Below are positions 1 through 6,558 of a DNA stretch of 6,764 bases, in pieces. The position numbers were made by a program, and so were the translations under genes. The DNA comes from Alphaproteobacteria bacterium (GTDB lineage: Bacteria > Pseudomonadota > Alphaproteobacteria > UBA8366 > JADFVY01). The DNA lies in the NCBI GenBank assembly GCA_029881615.1, contig JAOUMF010000120.1:1-6764 (forward strand), in the 5' to 3' direction. Numbering within the stretch: position 1 is the stretch's first letter; each line of letters begins with the position of its first letter. The notes beneath the pieces were generated by a model. That model did no database searches, was not told the DNA's origin, and worked only from the letters and a program-made list of their open reading frames with translations.

Positions 1-1
1 C

Positions 2-439
2 ATTCTGGAGAAATCGCTGGGCGCGGCGGCCAAGGGCGGGACCACGAACCTGACCGGCGTTTATAAATATGCCGAAACGGTAACGGAGAAGGGTTTTGCC
101 TTCATGGATTCGCCTGGCTACGATCCGGCCTCGATTACCGGCCAGGTGGCAAGTGGCGCCAATCTGGTTTGCTTCACAACAGGCCGCGGTTCCGCATTCG
201 GGTTCAAACCGTCGCCATCGATCAAGCTGGCCACCAACACGCCAATGTTCCAGCGGTTGGAAGAGGACATGGATTTGAATTGTGGAGATATCCTGGACAA
301 TGGCGTTTCGGTCGAGGAAATGGGTGAGCGTATCTTCCGTCTGTTTCTGGCCGTGGCGTCGGGTGAACAATCGAAAAGTGAGGCGCTTGGCCTGGGCGAT
401 AATGAGTTCGTGCCCTGGCTTATCGGCGCCGTGATGTAA
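2..439 (+). CDS. UxaA-family sugar-acid dehydratase, C-terminal part (5'-truncated by window edge)
   Basis: The visible 145 residues are the C-terminal end of a UxaA/GarD-type dehydratase, the family that includes altronate dehydratase, galactarate dehydratase and the large subunit (SuyB) of sulfolactate sulfo-lyase. The reading frame is open from base 2 and ends at TAA 437-439. Recognisable family blocks are a TNLTGVYKYAE stretch at the left edge, DSPGYDP, TGQVASGANLVCFTTGRGS, PSIKLATNTP, the DMDLNCGDIL block with its conserved cysteine, and a tail ending in ASGE...KSE...EFVPWLIGAV. The family dehydrates an aldonic or aldaric acid to a 2-keto-3-deoxy acid using a metal centre in the cytoplasm. 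The N-terminal SAF domain, often a separate small subunit in this group, is not in view. The gene lies 10 bases before the XylX-like dehydratase, so it probably supplies the pathway's keto-deoxy acid. Altronate, another hexonate or pentonate, galactarate and sulfolactate cannot be told apart from this fragment. Family assignment is firm; substrate is unknown. Confidence 0.9.
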   Translation: MLEKSLGAAAKGGTTNLTGVYKYAETVTEKGFAFMDSPGYDPASITGQVASGANLVCFTTGRGSAFGFKPSPSIKLATNTPMFQRLEEDMDLNCGDILDNGVSVEEMGERIFRLFLAVASGEQSKSEALGLGDNEFVPWLIGAVM

Positions 440-444
440 GGGGA
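438..444 (+). promoter_or_regulatory. Shine-Dalgarno site overlapping upstream stop codon
   Basis: AAGGGGA begins inside the TAA stop of the UxaA-type gene and lies 5 bases before ATG 450. It supports that start and suggests translational coupling between the two genes. Confidence 0.6.
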
Positions 445-449
445 CAGTA

Positions 450-1637
450 ATGAGCGAAATCGGTTTCACTCTCGATCTGGAAAGTATTCTTCCTGATGAT
501 TACGAGCAGGCTACGCTGGTCGGCCGCGTATGGCGTCCCGGTTTTGTTCCGGGCCCCAGCGTGGTGACGATTCGCGGCGGGGAAGTGCGCGATATGTCTC
601 ATCTGGCGCCCACGGTCTCCGAACTGATGAATATGGAGGCGCCGGCAGAGGCGATCTGGGCCCATGAGGGCGAGCGGATCGGCGCGATTGAAGAGATTCT
701 GGAAAACAGCCATGCCGACGCACTGGATCCGGCGCTGCCGCATTTTCTGGCGCCGGTCGATCTGCAGGCGCTGAAGGCTGCCGGGGTGACCTTCATGCGT
801 TCCACGCTGGAGCGCGTGATCGAGGAGCATACCAAGGGCGACCCCGCCGGCGCCGAAGCTGCCCGCGAGAAAATCGAGCGAGAGATCGGTGGCGACCTGA
901 CCAATGTAAAGCCCGGCTCTGACGAGGCCGAGCGATTGAAAAGGATGCTCATGGAGCGCGGGCTCTGGTCGCAATATCTCGAGGTCGGCATCGGTCCCTA
1001 TGCCGAGGTGTTCAGCAAGTCGCAGCCGATGTCCGCGGTCGGCATCGGCGCGGAGGTCGGGCTGCATCCTGACTCGACCTGGAACAATCCCGAACCCGAG
1101 ACGGTGATGATCGCCAATGCGGCGGGCAGGACCGTCGCCGCGGCGCTGGGAAACGATGTCAATCTGCGTGATTTCGAGGGGCGGAGCGCGCTGTTGCTCG
1201 GCCGTGCGAAAGACAATAACGCCTCCTGCGCCATTGGTCCCTTCCTTCGCCTTTTCGATGAACATTTCAGCATTGACGATGTTCGTTCCTGCGAGGTTTC
1301 GCTGACCGTCGAGGGCGAGGACGGTTTCGTGATGGAAGGTAGCAGTTCGATGGCTGAGATCAGCCGCGACCCGCTTGATCTGGTAAGTCAGACCATCGGG
1401 AAAAATCATCAATATCCGGACGGGCTGGCCCTGTTCACCGGCACCATGTTCGCGCCCACGAAGGATCGCGACGCGCCCGGCATGGGCTTTACCCATCACC
1501 CCGGTGACATCGTTACCATTGCGTCCCCCAGGCTTGGCGCGTTGGTCAACCGGGTCACCACCTCCGACAAGGCTGCCCCATGGACCTTCGGGACCGGCGC
1601 ACTGATGCGCAATCTGGCAGCCCGTAAGCTTATCTGA
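450..1637 (+). CDS. FAH-family 2-keto-3-deoxypentonate dehydratase (XylX-like)
   Basis: This 395-aa protein belongs to the fumarylacetoacetate hydrolase superfamily, in the branch that dehydrates 2-keto-3-deoxy-D-arabinonate/D-xylonate to 2-oxoglutarate semialdehyde (EC 4.2.1.141 type; Caulobacter XylX is the familiar example). The N-terminal part (about residues 15-60, LVGRVWRPG..GP) is typical of the branch. The catalytic FAH fold occupies roughly residues 180-395. The likely metal ligands are E215 and E217 (PEPE) and D236 (GNDV). The block around LRDFEGRSALLLGRAKDNNAS (about 239-259) is the most diagnostic. Glycine-rich GTMFAP lies at 331-336. Length matches the XylX-like branch and exceeds the 280-aa hydrolase branch. 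The gene immediately downstream encodes the semialdehyde dehydrogenase that would use its product, which strongly supports the function. It should act in the cytoplasm. Whether the natural substrate is a D-pentonate derivative or a related keto-deoxy acid is inference. Confidence 0.87.
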   Translation: MSEIGFTLDLESILPDDYEQATLVGRVWRPGFVPGPSVVTIRGGEVRDMSHLAPTVSELMNMEAPAEAIWAHEGERIGAIEEILENSHADALDPALPHFLAPVDLQALKAAGVTFMRSTLERVIEEHTKGDPAGAEAAREKIEREIGGDLTNVKPGSDEAERLKRMLMERGLWSQYLEVGIGPYAEVFSKSQPMSAVGIGAEVGLHPDSTWNNPEPETVMIANAAGRTVAAALGNDVNLRDFEGRSALLLGRAKDNNASCAIGPFLRLFDEHFSIDDVRSCEVSLTVEGEDGFVMEGSSSMAEISRDPLDLVSQTIGKNHQYPDGLALFTGTMFAPTKDRDAPGMGFTHHPGDIVTIASPRLGALVNRVTTSDKAAPWTFGTGALMRNLAARKLI

Positions 1638-1641
1638 ATCC

Positions 1642-1650
1642 GAAGGGAAG
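1642..1650 (+). promoter_or_regulatory. Shine-Dalgarno site of the aldehyde dehydrogenase gene
   Basis: The purine run GAAGGGAAG sits in the 19-base gap after the dehydratase stop and 6 bases before ATG 1657, fixing that start. Confidence 0.6.
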
Positions 1651-1656
1651 TATCCT

Positions 1657-3096
1657 ATGAGTCTATACAAGAACCTGATTGGCGGCGAATGGGTTGAAGG
1701 CGCCGACATCAACCGGAACATGAACCCGTCGGATCTGTCGGATATGGTCGGGGAATATGCCCGCGCCGACGCCAAACAGGCTTTGCAGGCCATTGCCGCG
1801 GCCCGCGCCGCTTTTCCGGCATGGTCGCGCGGCAATATTCAGGTTCGCGCCGATATGCTGGAAGCGATCGGCAACGAGATTCTGGCCCGCAAGGACGAAC
1901 TGGGCGATCTGTTGGCGCGCGAGGAAGGGAAAACCCTGCCGGAAGGCATTGGCGAAGCCGCCCGCGCCGGGCAGATCTTCAAGTTCTTTGCCGGCGAGGT
2001 CTTGCGCCCCGAAGGTGAGAAATTGCCCTCGATCCGGCCCGGGGTCGATATCGAAATCACCCGCGAACCGGTTGGCGTTATCGGTATGATCACGCCGTGG
2101 AATTTCCCGATCGCGATTCCGGCCTGGAAGATCGCGCCGGCGCTGGCTTATGGCAATTGCGTGGTGTTCAAGCCGGCCGACCTGGTGCCGGGCTGTGCAT
2201 GGGCGCTGGCCGATATCATTGCCCGCGCAGGCATTCCGGCGGGCGTATTCAACCTGGTCATGGGGCGAGGCTCGCTGGTCGGCGAGGCCATTCTGGGATC
2301 ACCCGACGTTGATGCCATCACCTTCACCGGTTCGGTTGAGACGGGCCGGACGATTGCCGCAAAGGCCGTGGAGCGGCTGGCGCGGGTGCAGATGGAGATG
2401 GGTGGCAAGAACCCGCTGATCGTGTTGGACGATGCCGACCTGGACACGGCCGTCAATTGTGCGGTTCAGGGCGCTTTTTACTCAACCGGCCAGCGTTGCA
2501 CAGCTTCGTCCCGCCTGATCGTGACCGAGGGTATCCATGACCGTTTCGTGGGCGCCATGGAAGAGGCGCTGAAGGCATTGAAAGTGGACGATGCCCGCAA
2601 GGCTGGCACCCAGATTGGCCCCGTGGTCGATCAGAGCCAGCTCGACCAGGATTTGTCCTATGTGGATATCGGTGTGAAAGAAGGCGCGAAGCTGGCCTGT
2701 GGCGGCGAGCGGCTGAATCGCGATGCCGAGGGATTCTATATGGCGCCGGCTCTGTTGACCGAAACCAGCAACGATATGCGGGTCAATCGTGAGGAGATCT
2801 TCGGCCCGGTGGCCACGGTGATCCGGGTCAAGGATTACGATGCCGCCCTGGCTACTGCGAATGATACTGTTTTTGGCCTGTCGGCCGGCATCTGCACCAC
2901 GTCTCTGAAATATGCCAGTGATTTCAAGCGCAATTCCGAGGCAGGCATGACCATGGTCAATCTGCCGACGGCGGGCGTGGACTATCACGTACCGTTCGGC
3001 GGCCGGAAGGGTTCCAGCTATGGCCCGCGCGAGCAGGGCCGCTATGCGCGCGAATTCTATACCATCGTAAAAACCTCTTACACTTTACCGGTGTGA
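1657..3096 (+). CDS. 2-oxoglutarate semialdehyde (2,5-dioxopentanoate) dehydrogenase
   Basis: This is a full-length 479-aa NAD(P)-dependent aldehyde dehydrogenase. It oxidises 2-oxoglutarate semialdehyde to 2-oxoglutarate (EC 1.2.1.26 type), the last step of non-phosphorylative pentose and related sugar-acid pathways. Catalytic elements are all present: N149 in TPWNFP, cofactor-binding K172 in FKPAD, the FTGS turn at 223-226, general base E247 in MEMGGKN, nucleophile C281 in GQRC, and E380 in EEIFGP. The segment FKPADLVPGCAWAL (171-184) resembles known 2-oxoglutarate semialdehyde dehydrogenases more than betaine-aldehyde or succinate-semialdehyde enzymes. The position directly behind the XylX-like dehydratase supports the substrate. 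The next gene starts 4 bases after the stop. Related family members also accept glutarate or succinate semialdehyde, so a broader range is possible. No signal peptide is visible; it should be cytoplasmic. Confidence 0.88.
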   Translation: MSLYKNLIGGEWVEGADINRNMNPSDLSDMVGEYARADAKQALQAIAAARAAFPAWSRGNIQVRADMLEAIGNEILARKDELGDLLAREEGKTLPEGIGEAARAGQIFKFFAGEVLRPEGEKLPSIRPGVDIEITREPVGVIGMITPWNFPIAIPAWKIAPALAYGNCVVFKPADLVPGCAWALADIIARAGIPAGVFNLVMGRGSLVGEAILGSPDVDAITFTGSVETGRTIAAKAVERLARVQMEMGGKNPLIVLDDADLDTAVNCAVQGAFYSTGQRCTASSRLIVTEGIHDRFVGAMEEALKALKVDDARKAGTQIGPVVDQSQLDQDLSYVDIGVKEGAKLACGGERLNRDAEGFYMAPALLTETSNDMRVNREEIFGPVATVIRVKDYDAALATANDTVFGLSAGICTTSLKYASDFKRNSEAGMTMVNLPTAGVDYHVPFGGRKGSSYGPREQGRYAREFYTIVKTSYTLPV

Positions 3097-3100
3097 TGTC

Positions 3101-3841
3101 ATGGCTGGAAGATTAGAAGGCAAGAAAGCACTGGTGACGGCCGCGGCACAGGGTATCGGCCGGTCCATCGTGGAAAAATTCGTCGCCGAGGGCGCAAGCG
3201 TCCTTGCAACCGACATCAATATGGACGTGCTGTCCGGACTGGATGGCGTGGCGAATGTGACGACCGCCAGGCTGGACGTAACCGATGCCGAGGCCGTGAA
3301 GGCGGTCGCGGCCCAGGCCGGCGCGCTGGATGTTCTGGTCAATTGCGCCGGCTTCGTGCACCACGGCACGATCCTGGAATGCGATGAGGCGGATTACGAT
3401 TTCAGTTTCGATATCAATGTGCGCGGCGCCTACCGCATGATCCGGGCGACGTTGCCCGGCATGCTGGAGAGCGGGGGTGGCTCGATCGTTAATATCTCGT
3501 CGGTCGCATCCTCGATCGCCGGCGTGCCGAACCGTTTCGTCTACGGCACCACCAAGGCGGCGGTGCTGGGGCTGACCAAATCGGTGGCGAAGGACTTCGT
3601 CGAGAAGGGGGTGCGCTGCAACGCGATCTGCCCCGGCACGGTGGACACGCCCTCGCTGCAGGATCGCATCAACGCCTTCGATGATCCGGTTGCCGCGCGC
3701 AAGGCCTTCATCGCACGCCAGCCGATGGGACGCCTGGGAACGGCCGAGGAAATTGCGGCGCTGGCGCTCTATCTGGCGTCGGACGAGTCCGGCTTCGTGA
3801 CCGGGGAATGGGTCGTCATCGATGGCGGCATGACAGTTTGA
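3101..3841 (+). CDS. Short-chain dehydrogenase, 2-keto-3-deoxy-L-fuconate / L-rhamnonate 4-dehydrogenase type
   Basis: This 246-aa classical SDR has the nucleotide-binding loop TAAAQGIG (13-20), in which an alanine replaces the first glycine of the usual TGxxxGIG, as is normal in this subfamily. D38 at the end of the second beta strand favours NAD+. NCAG is at 81-84, the probable catalytic serine is S134, and the YxxxK pair is Y148/K152. CPGTVDTPSL (177-186) and the tail TGEWVVIDGG also fit. AGFVHHGT (83-90) and VASS..GVPNR (135-145) are signatures of the branch containing bacterial 2-keto-3-deoxy-L-fuconate/L-rhamnonate dehydrogenases and human DHRS6/BDH2. The expected reaction is NAD+-dependent C4 oxidation of a 2-keto-3-deoxyaldonate to the 2,4-diketo acid. 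The FAH hydrolase that would cleave that product is the next gene. The start is only 4 bases after the previous stop with just a weak GGTG ribosome site, suggesting translational coupling. The 2-keto-3-deoxypentonates are plausible alternative substrates. Confidence 0.85.
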   Translation: MAGRLEGKKALVTAAAQGIGRSIVEKFVAEGASVLATDINMDVLSGLDGVANVTTARLDVTDAEAVKAVAAQAGALDVLVNCAGFVHHGTILECDEADYDFSFDINVRGAYRMIRATLPGMLESGGGSIVNISSVASSIAGVPNRFVYGTTKAAVLGLTKSVAKDFVEKGVRCNAICPGTVDTPSLQDRINAFDDPVAARKAFIARQPMGRLGTAEEIAALALYLASDESGFVTGEWVVIDGGMTV

Positions 3842-3846
3842 GGAGG
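3841..3846 (+). promoter_or_regulatory. Strong Shine-Dalgarno site (AGGAGG)
   Basis: A perfect AGGAGG starts at the last base of the SDR stop codon, 8 bases before ATG 3855. It is the best ribosome-binding site in the window and may raise expression of the hydrolase relative to its neighbours. Confidence 0.7.
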
Positions 3847-3854
3847 ACGAGGAC

Positions 3855-4700
3855 ATGAAATTACTGCGTTACGGAGAGCCGGGCCGCGAGCGCCCGGGCA
3901 TGCTTGACGCTGCCGGCGGAATTCGCGACCTGGGCGGCGAGATCGCCGATCTGTCGCCCGAGACGGTTACCAAGGAAACGCTGGACCAGCTGCGCATCAT
4001 CGATCCCGATAGCCTGCCGAAGGTCGAAGGCGAGCCGCGTATCGGTTCGTGCGTCACCCGGCCGGGAAAATTTATCTGCGTTGGGTTGAACTATTCCGAC
4101 CATGCGGAAGAATCCGGCATGCCGGTTCCCGAAACGCCGGTGCTGTTCATGAAGGCGACCAGCGCGCTTTGCGGTCCCAACGATCCGATTGTCATTCCGC
4201 GCGGCTCCACCAAGACCGACTGGGAGGTGGAACTGGGCATTGTCATCGGTCGCCATGCCAAATATGTCGACGAGGCCGACGCCCTGGACTATGTGGCCGG
4301 GCTTTGCGTCATCAACGATGTCAGCGAGCGCGAATTCCAACTTGAAGGCACCGGCCAGTGGGTCAAAGGCAAGTCGTGCGACACGTTCGGCCCGACCGGC
4401 CCCTGGCTCGTGACGCTGGACGAAATCGCGGACCCGCATAACCTGTCCATGTGGCTGGAGGTCAATGGCCACCGCTATCAGGACGGCAGCACCAGGACGA
4501 TGATCTTCAACGTGCCCTATCTGGTCAGCTTTATCAGCCAGTATATGTCGATGCAGCCGGGCGACATCATCTCCACCGGCACGCCGCCGGGAGTCGGGCT
4601 GGGCCAGAAGCCGCCGACCTATCTGAAAGTCGGCGACCGGGTCAGTCTGGGCATTGAGGGGCTGGGCGAGCAGCACCAGCTCTGCATCGCCGATACGTAA
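3855..4700 (+). CDS. FAH-family 2,4-diketo-3-deoxyaldonate hydrolase
   Basis: This 281-aa protein is a short-form fumarylacetoacetate hydrolase family member. It has a small N-terminal domain (about 1-65) and a catalytic FAH domain (about 70-281). Landmarks are KFICVGLNYSDHAEE (72-86) with H83, the metal ligands E124 and E126 in DWEVELG, D155 in INDVSERE, KGKSCDTFGPTGPW (171-184), and the substrate loop TGTPPGVG (241-248). This arrangement is typical of 2,4-diketo-3-deoxy-L-fuconate/L-rhamnonate hydrolases, which split the diketo acid into pyruvate plus L-lactate, or pyruvate plus glycolate from pentose-derived analogues. Many such proteins are misnamed ureidoglycolate lyase or 5-carboxymethyl-2-hydroxymuconate isomerase. 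Pairing with the preceding SDR makes the diketo hydrolase reading the best one. It is clearly distinct in length and motifs from the longer FAH-family dehydratase earlier in the same operon. Cytoplasmic. Confidence 0.84.
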   Translation: MKLLRYGEPGRERPGMLDAAGGIRDLGGEIADLSPETVTKETLDQLRIIDPDSLPKVEGEPRIGSCVTRPGKFICVGLNYSDHAEESGMPVPETPVLFMKATSALCGPNDPIVIPRGSTKTDWEVELGIVIGRHAKYVDEADALDYVAGLCVINDVSEREFQLEGTGQWVKGKSCDTFGPTGPWLVTLDEIADPHNLSMWLEVNGHRYQDGSTRTMIFNVPYLVSFISQYMSMQPGDIISTGTPPGVGLGQKPPTYLKVGDRVSLGIEGLGEQHQLCIADT

Positions 4701-4715
4701 AAAGAGAGAGGCATC

Positions 4716-5615
4716 ATGACGGACAAGAACAAGAAGGTCGGCTTCATCGGGGTCGGCCTGATGGGTCACGGCATGGCCAAGAACATCGTCGAAAAGGGCT
4801 GGCCGCTGACTGTGCTGGGCCACCGCAACCGCCAGCCGGTGGACGACCTGATCGGTCGCGGCGCCGGCGAGGGGCAGAACGCGGCGGAACTGGCGCGCGA
4901 CTGTGATCTGGTTTTCATCTGCGTAACCGGTACGCCGCAGGTTGAGGAGAATGTCTTCGGCGAGAACGGCATTCTTGCCGGGATCACGCCGGGCACCATC
5001 GTCGTCGACTGCTCTACCACGGTCCCGGACTCCACCCGTAAGGTGGCCGAGGCGATCGCCGACAAGGGTGGCCGTTTCATGGATATGCCGCTGAACCGCA
5101 CGCCGGTCCAGGCCGAGGAAGGCAAGCTGGCGGTGATGTATGGTGGTGACGAGGCGCTGTTTGCCGAGATCAAGCCGGTCGTTGAATGCTTCGCCGATCA
5201 GTTCAACCGTTGCGGCGAGGTCGGTTCGGCCATCGCGGTCAAGCTGGTGAACAATTTTCTGGCGCTGGGCACGGCGATCCTGGCCAACGAGGCCATGGCC
5301 GTTGCGCGGAAGGCCGGGATCGACAAGCAGGTCCTGTACAACGTTATCACCGCCGGCGGGGGCGACAGCACCATGTTCCGCCGCATGGCCCAGAACGTGC
5401 TGGAGAATGACGACACGGCGTTCCAGTTCACCATCAAGAACATGCACAAGGATCTGACCTACTATACACGCATGGCCGAAGCCTTGCCGGCGACGGCCTC
5501 GATGGCCGAGAACGCGCGCCAACTGGTGACGCTGGCACGGGTCGCGGGTGACGAAAACGCTTTCGGTCCGCGTATCTACGACGTTCTGTGCAAGCTCAAC
5601 GGCGTCGAGCGTTAG
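4716..5615 (+). CDS. Beta-hydroxyacid dehydrogenase (3-hydroxyisobutyrate dehydrogenase family), atypical substrate motif
   Basis: This 299-aa NAD(P)-dependent oxidoreductase has the usual two-domain layout: an N-terminal Rossmann domain with GVGLMG (12-17) and an all-helical C-terminal domain from about residue 170. The catalytic lysine K176 and partner N180 are present in KLVNN, and HKDL is at 244-247. The substrate-binding segment that normally reads DxPVSGG is instead MDMPLNRTP (122-130), so the glycines that cradle the carboxylate are replaced by N127, R128 and T129. Escherichia coli sulfolactaldehyde reductase YihU, as I recall it, has a similar GRTS variant. R37 and R39 after the second beta strand hint at NADP(H) preference. 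In this operon it could reduce an aldehyde such as tartronate semialdehyde, glycolaldehyde or lactaldehyde, or oxidise a hydroxyacid; which one is not readable. An AGAGAGG run 4 bases before ATG 4716 supports the start. Confidence 0.85.
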   Translation: MTDKNKKVGFIGVGLMGHGMAKNIVEKGWPLTVLGHRNRQPVDDLIGRGAGEGQNAAELARDCDLVFICVTGTPQVEENVFGENGILAGITPGTIVVDCSTTVPDSTRKVAEAIADKGGRFMDMPLNRTPVQAEEGKLAVMYGGDEALFAEIKPVVECFADQFNRCGEVGSAIAVKLVNNFLALGTAILANEAMAVARKAGIDKQVLYNVITAGGGDSTMFRRMAQNVLENDDTAFQFTIKNMHKDLTYYTRMAEALPATASMAENARQLVTLARVAGDENAFGPRIYDVLCKLNGVER

Positions 5616-5639
5616 GGCTTGTCGGTCGGTGATGGCGTG

Positions 5640-6554
5640 ATGAAACGGATCGCCTGCATCGGCGAATGCATGATCGAACTGTTCGAGGATGCCGCGTCAG
5701 GCTCCGGCACCATGCGCCGGACCTGGGGCGGCGACACACTGAACAGCGCGGTCTATCTGGCCCGTGAACTGGCGGGCACCGACGCGAAAGTTCATTATGT
5801 CACCGTTCTGGGCGACGATCCTTACAGCACGGAAATGCTGGCGGGCTGGGCGGCCGAGGGCATCGATACCGACCTCACCGAACGTCTGCCCGGCACCTTG
5901 CCCGGCCTCTACATGATCCGTGTCGACGAGCGTGGCGAACGCGATTTTCTGTACTGGCGTGACCGCGCGGCGGCCCGGCAGTTGTTTATAACCGGAAAGT
6001 CCGAGCGGACATTGGCCGAACTGGCCGGTTTCGACTGGCTCTATTTCAGCGGGATCACCCTCGCCATACTCAGCATAGAGGGCCGGGCAAAGCTTATGAC
6101 GCTATGCCAAGCCGTGCGCGGGCGGGGCGGGCAGGTCGTATTCGATTCCAATTTCCGGCCTCGACTCTGGCCCGACAGAGAAGAAGCCCGGGCCGCGATC
6201 GGCCTGGCCTGGCGGCAAGCCAGTGTGGCTTTGCCGACCTTCGAGGACGAGGCGGCGCTGTTTGGAGACGAAGATGCCGCGGCGACCGTTGCGCGACTCA
6301 GAAATGGCGGATGCGGCGAAATTATCGTTAAGCGGGGTGCCCAGCCTTGCATCGTGGCGTTGGGTCAGGGGATCACCGAAATTGAGGCAAACCCCGTTTC
6401 GACGGTAATCGACAGCACCGCCGCCGGCGATTCCTTTAATGCGGCCTACATCGCTGCCCGGGTGGCCGGTCAGTCTCCCGGCGAAGCGGCCAAAGCGGGG
6501 CATGTCCTGGCATCCCGGGTGATTGCTCATCGGGGCGCTATTATCCGCACTTAA
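5640..6554 (+). CDS. kdgK: 2-keto-3-deoxygluconate kinase (PfkB/ribokinase family)
   Basis: This 304-aa PfkB-family sugar kinase probably phosphorylates 2-keto-3-deoxy-D-gluconate at C6 using ATP, giving the Entner-Doudoroff intermediate KDPG (EC 2.7.1.45). Motifs are IGECMIEL (7-14), GGDTLNSAVYLAR (30-42), LGDDPYS (57-63), PGLYMI and FLYWR (103-107) for keto-acid binding, DSNFRPRLW (169-177), VKRG (230-233), and the catalytic DSTAAGDSFN (258-267) with general base D264. The AAGD form in place of GAGD is also found in E. coli KdgK. I chose ATG 5640 because the IGE motif then begins at the usual position and GGTGA lies 7 bases upstream. A TTG at 5619 would add seven residues, but its only purine run is one base away. 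The gap to the upstream gene is 24 bases. No KDPG aldolase is present in the window. Other keto-deoxy acids remain possible substrates. Confidence 0.87.
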   Translation: MKRIACIGECMIELFEDAASGSGTMRRTWGGDTLNSAVYLARELAGTDAKVHYVTVLGDDPYSTEMLAGWAAEGIDTDLTERLPGTLPGLYMIRVDERGERDFLYWRDRAAARQLFITGKSERTLAELAGFDWLYFSGITLAILSIEGRAKLMTLCQAVRGRGGQVVFDSNFRPRLWPDREEARAAIGLAWRQASVALPTFEDEAALFGDEDAAATVARLRNGGCGEIIVKRGAQPCIVALGQGITEIEANPVSTVIDSTAAGDSFNAAYIAARVAGQSPGEAAKAGHVLASRVIAHRGAIIRT

Positions 6555-6558
6555 ACTG

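Noticed and set aside
420..1835. 471-aa open frame on the minus strand
   Set aside because: It is antisense to the XylX-like dehydratase and the start of the aldehyde dehydrogenase, crosses their gene boundary, and shows no domain pattern.
450..3841. Complete D-xylose Weimberg operon (xylXABCD-like)
   Set aside because: The first two genes fit XylX and XylA, but the SDR carries the keto-deoxy-fuconate/DHRS6 signatures rather than those of a xylose dehydrogenase, and no lactonase or IlvD-type xylonate dehydratase is seen.
3113..3856. 247-aa open frame on the minus strand
   Set aside because: It mirrors the SDR gene almost exactly in extent and has no motifs of its own; it is a coding shadow.
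3861..5522. 553-aa open frame on the minus strand
   Set aside because: It lies wholly antisense to two well-supported enzymes, its translation is rich in Arg, Asp, His and Ala without recognisable motifs, and such frames are expected opposite GC-rich genes with strong third-position bias.
2..5615. Organosulfonate (sulfolactate or sulfoquinovose) degradation operon
   Set aside because: The UxaA fragment is homologous to SuyB and the dehydrogenase has a YihU-like motif, but the other five genes fit sugar-acid catabolism and no sulfonate-specific gene is visible. I kept only the motif observation.
5619..5639. TTG start at 5619 for the kinase
   Set aside because: The added seven residues precede the conserved N-terminal motif, and the purine run before TTG is too close to act as a ribosome-binding site; ATG 5640 is better.
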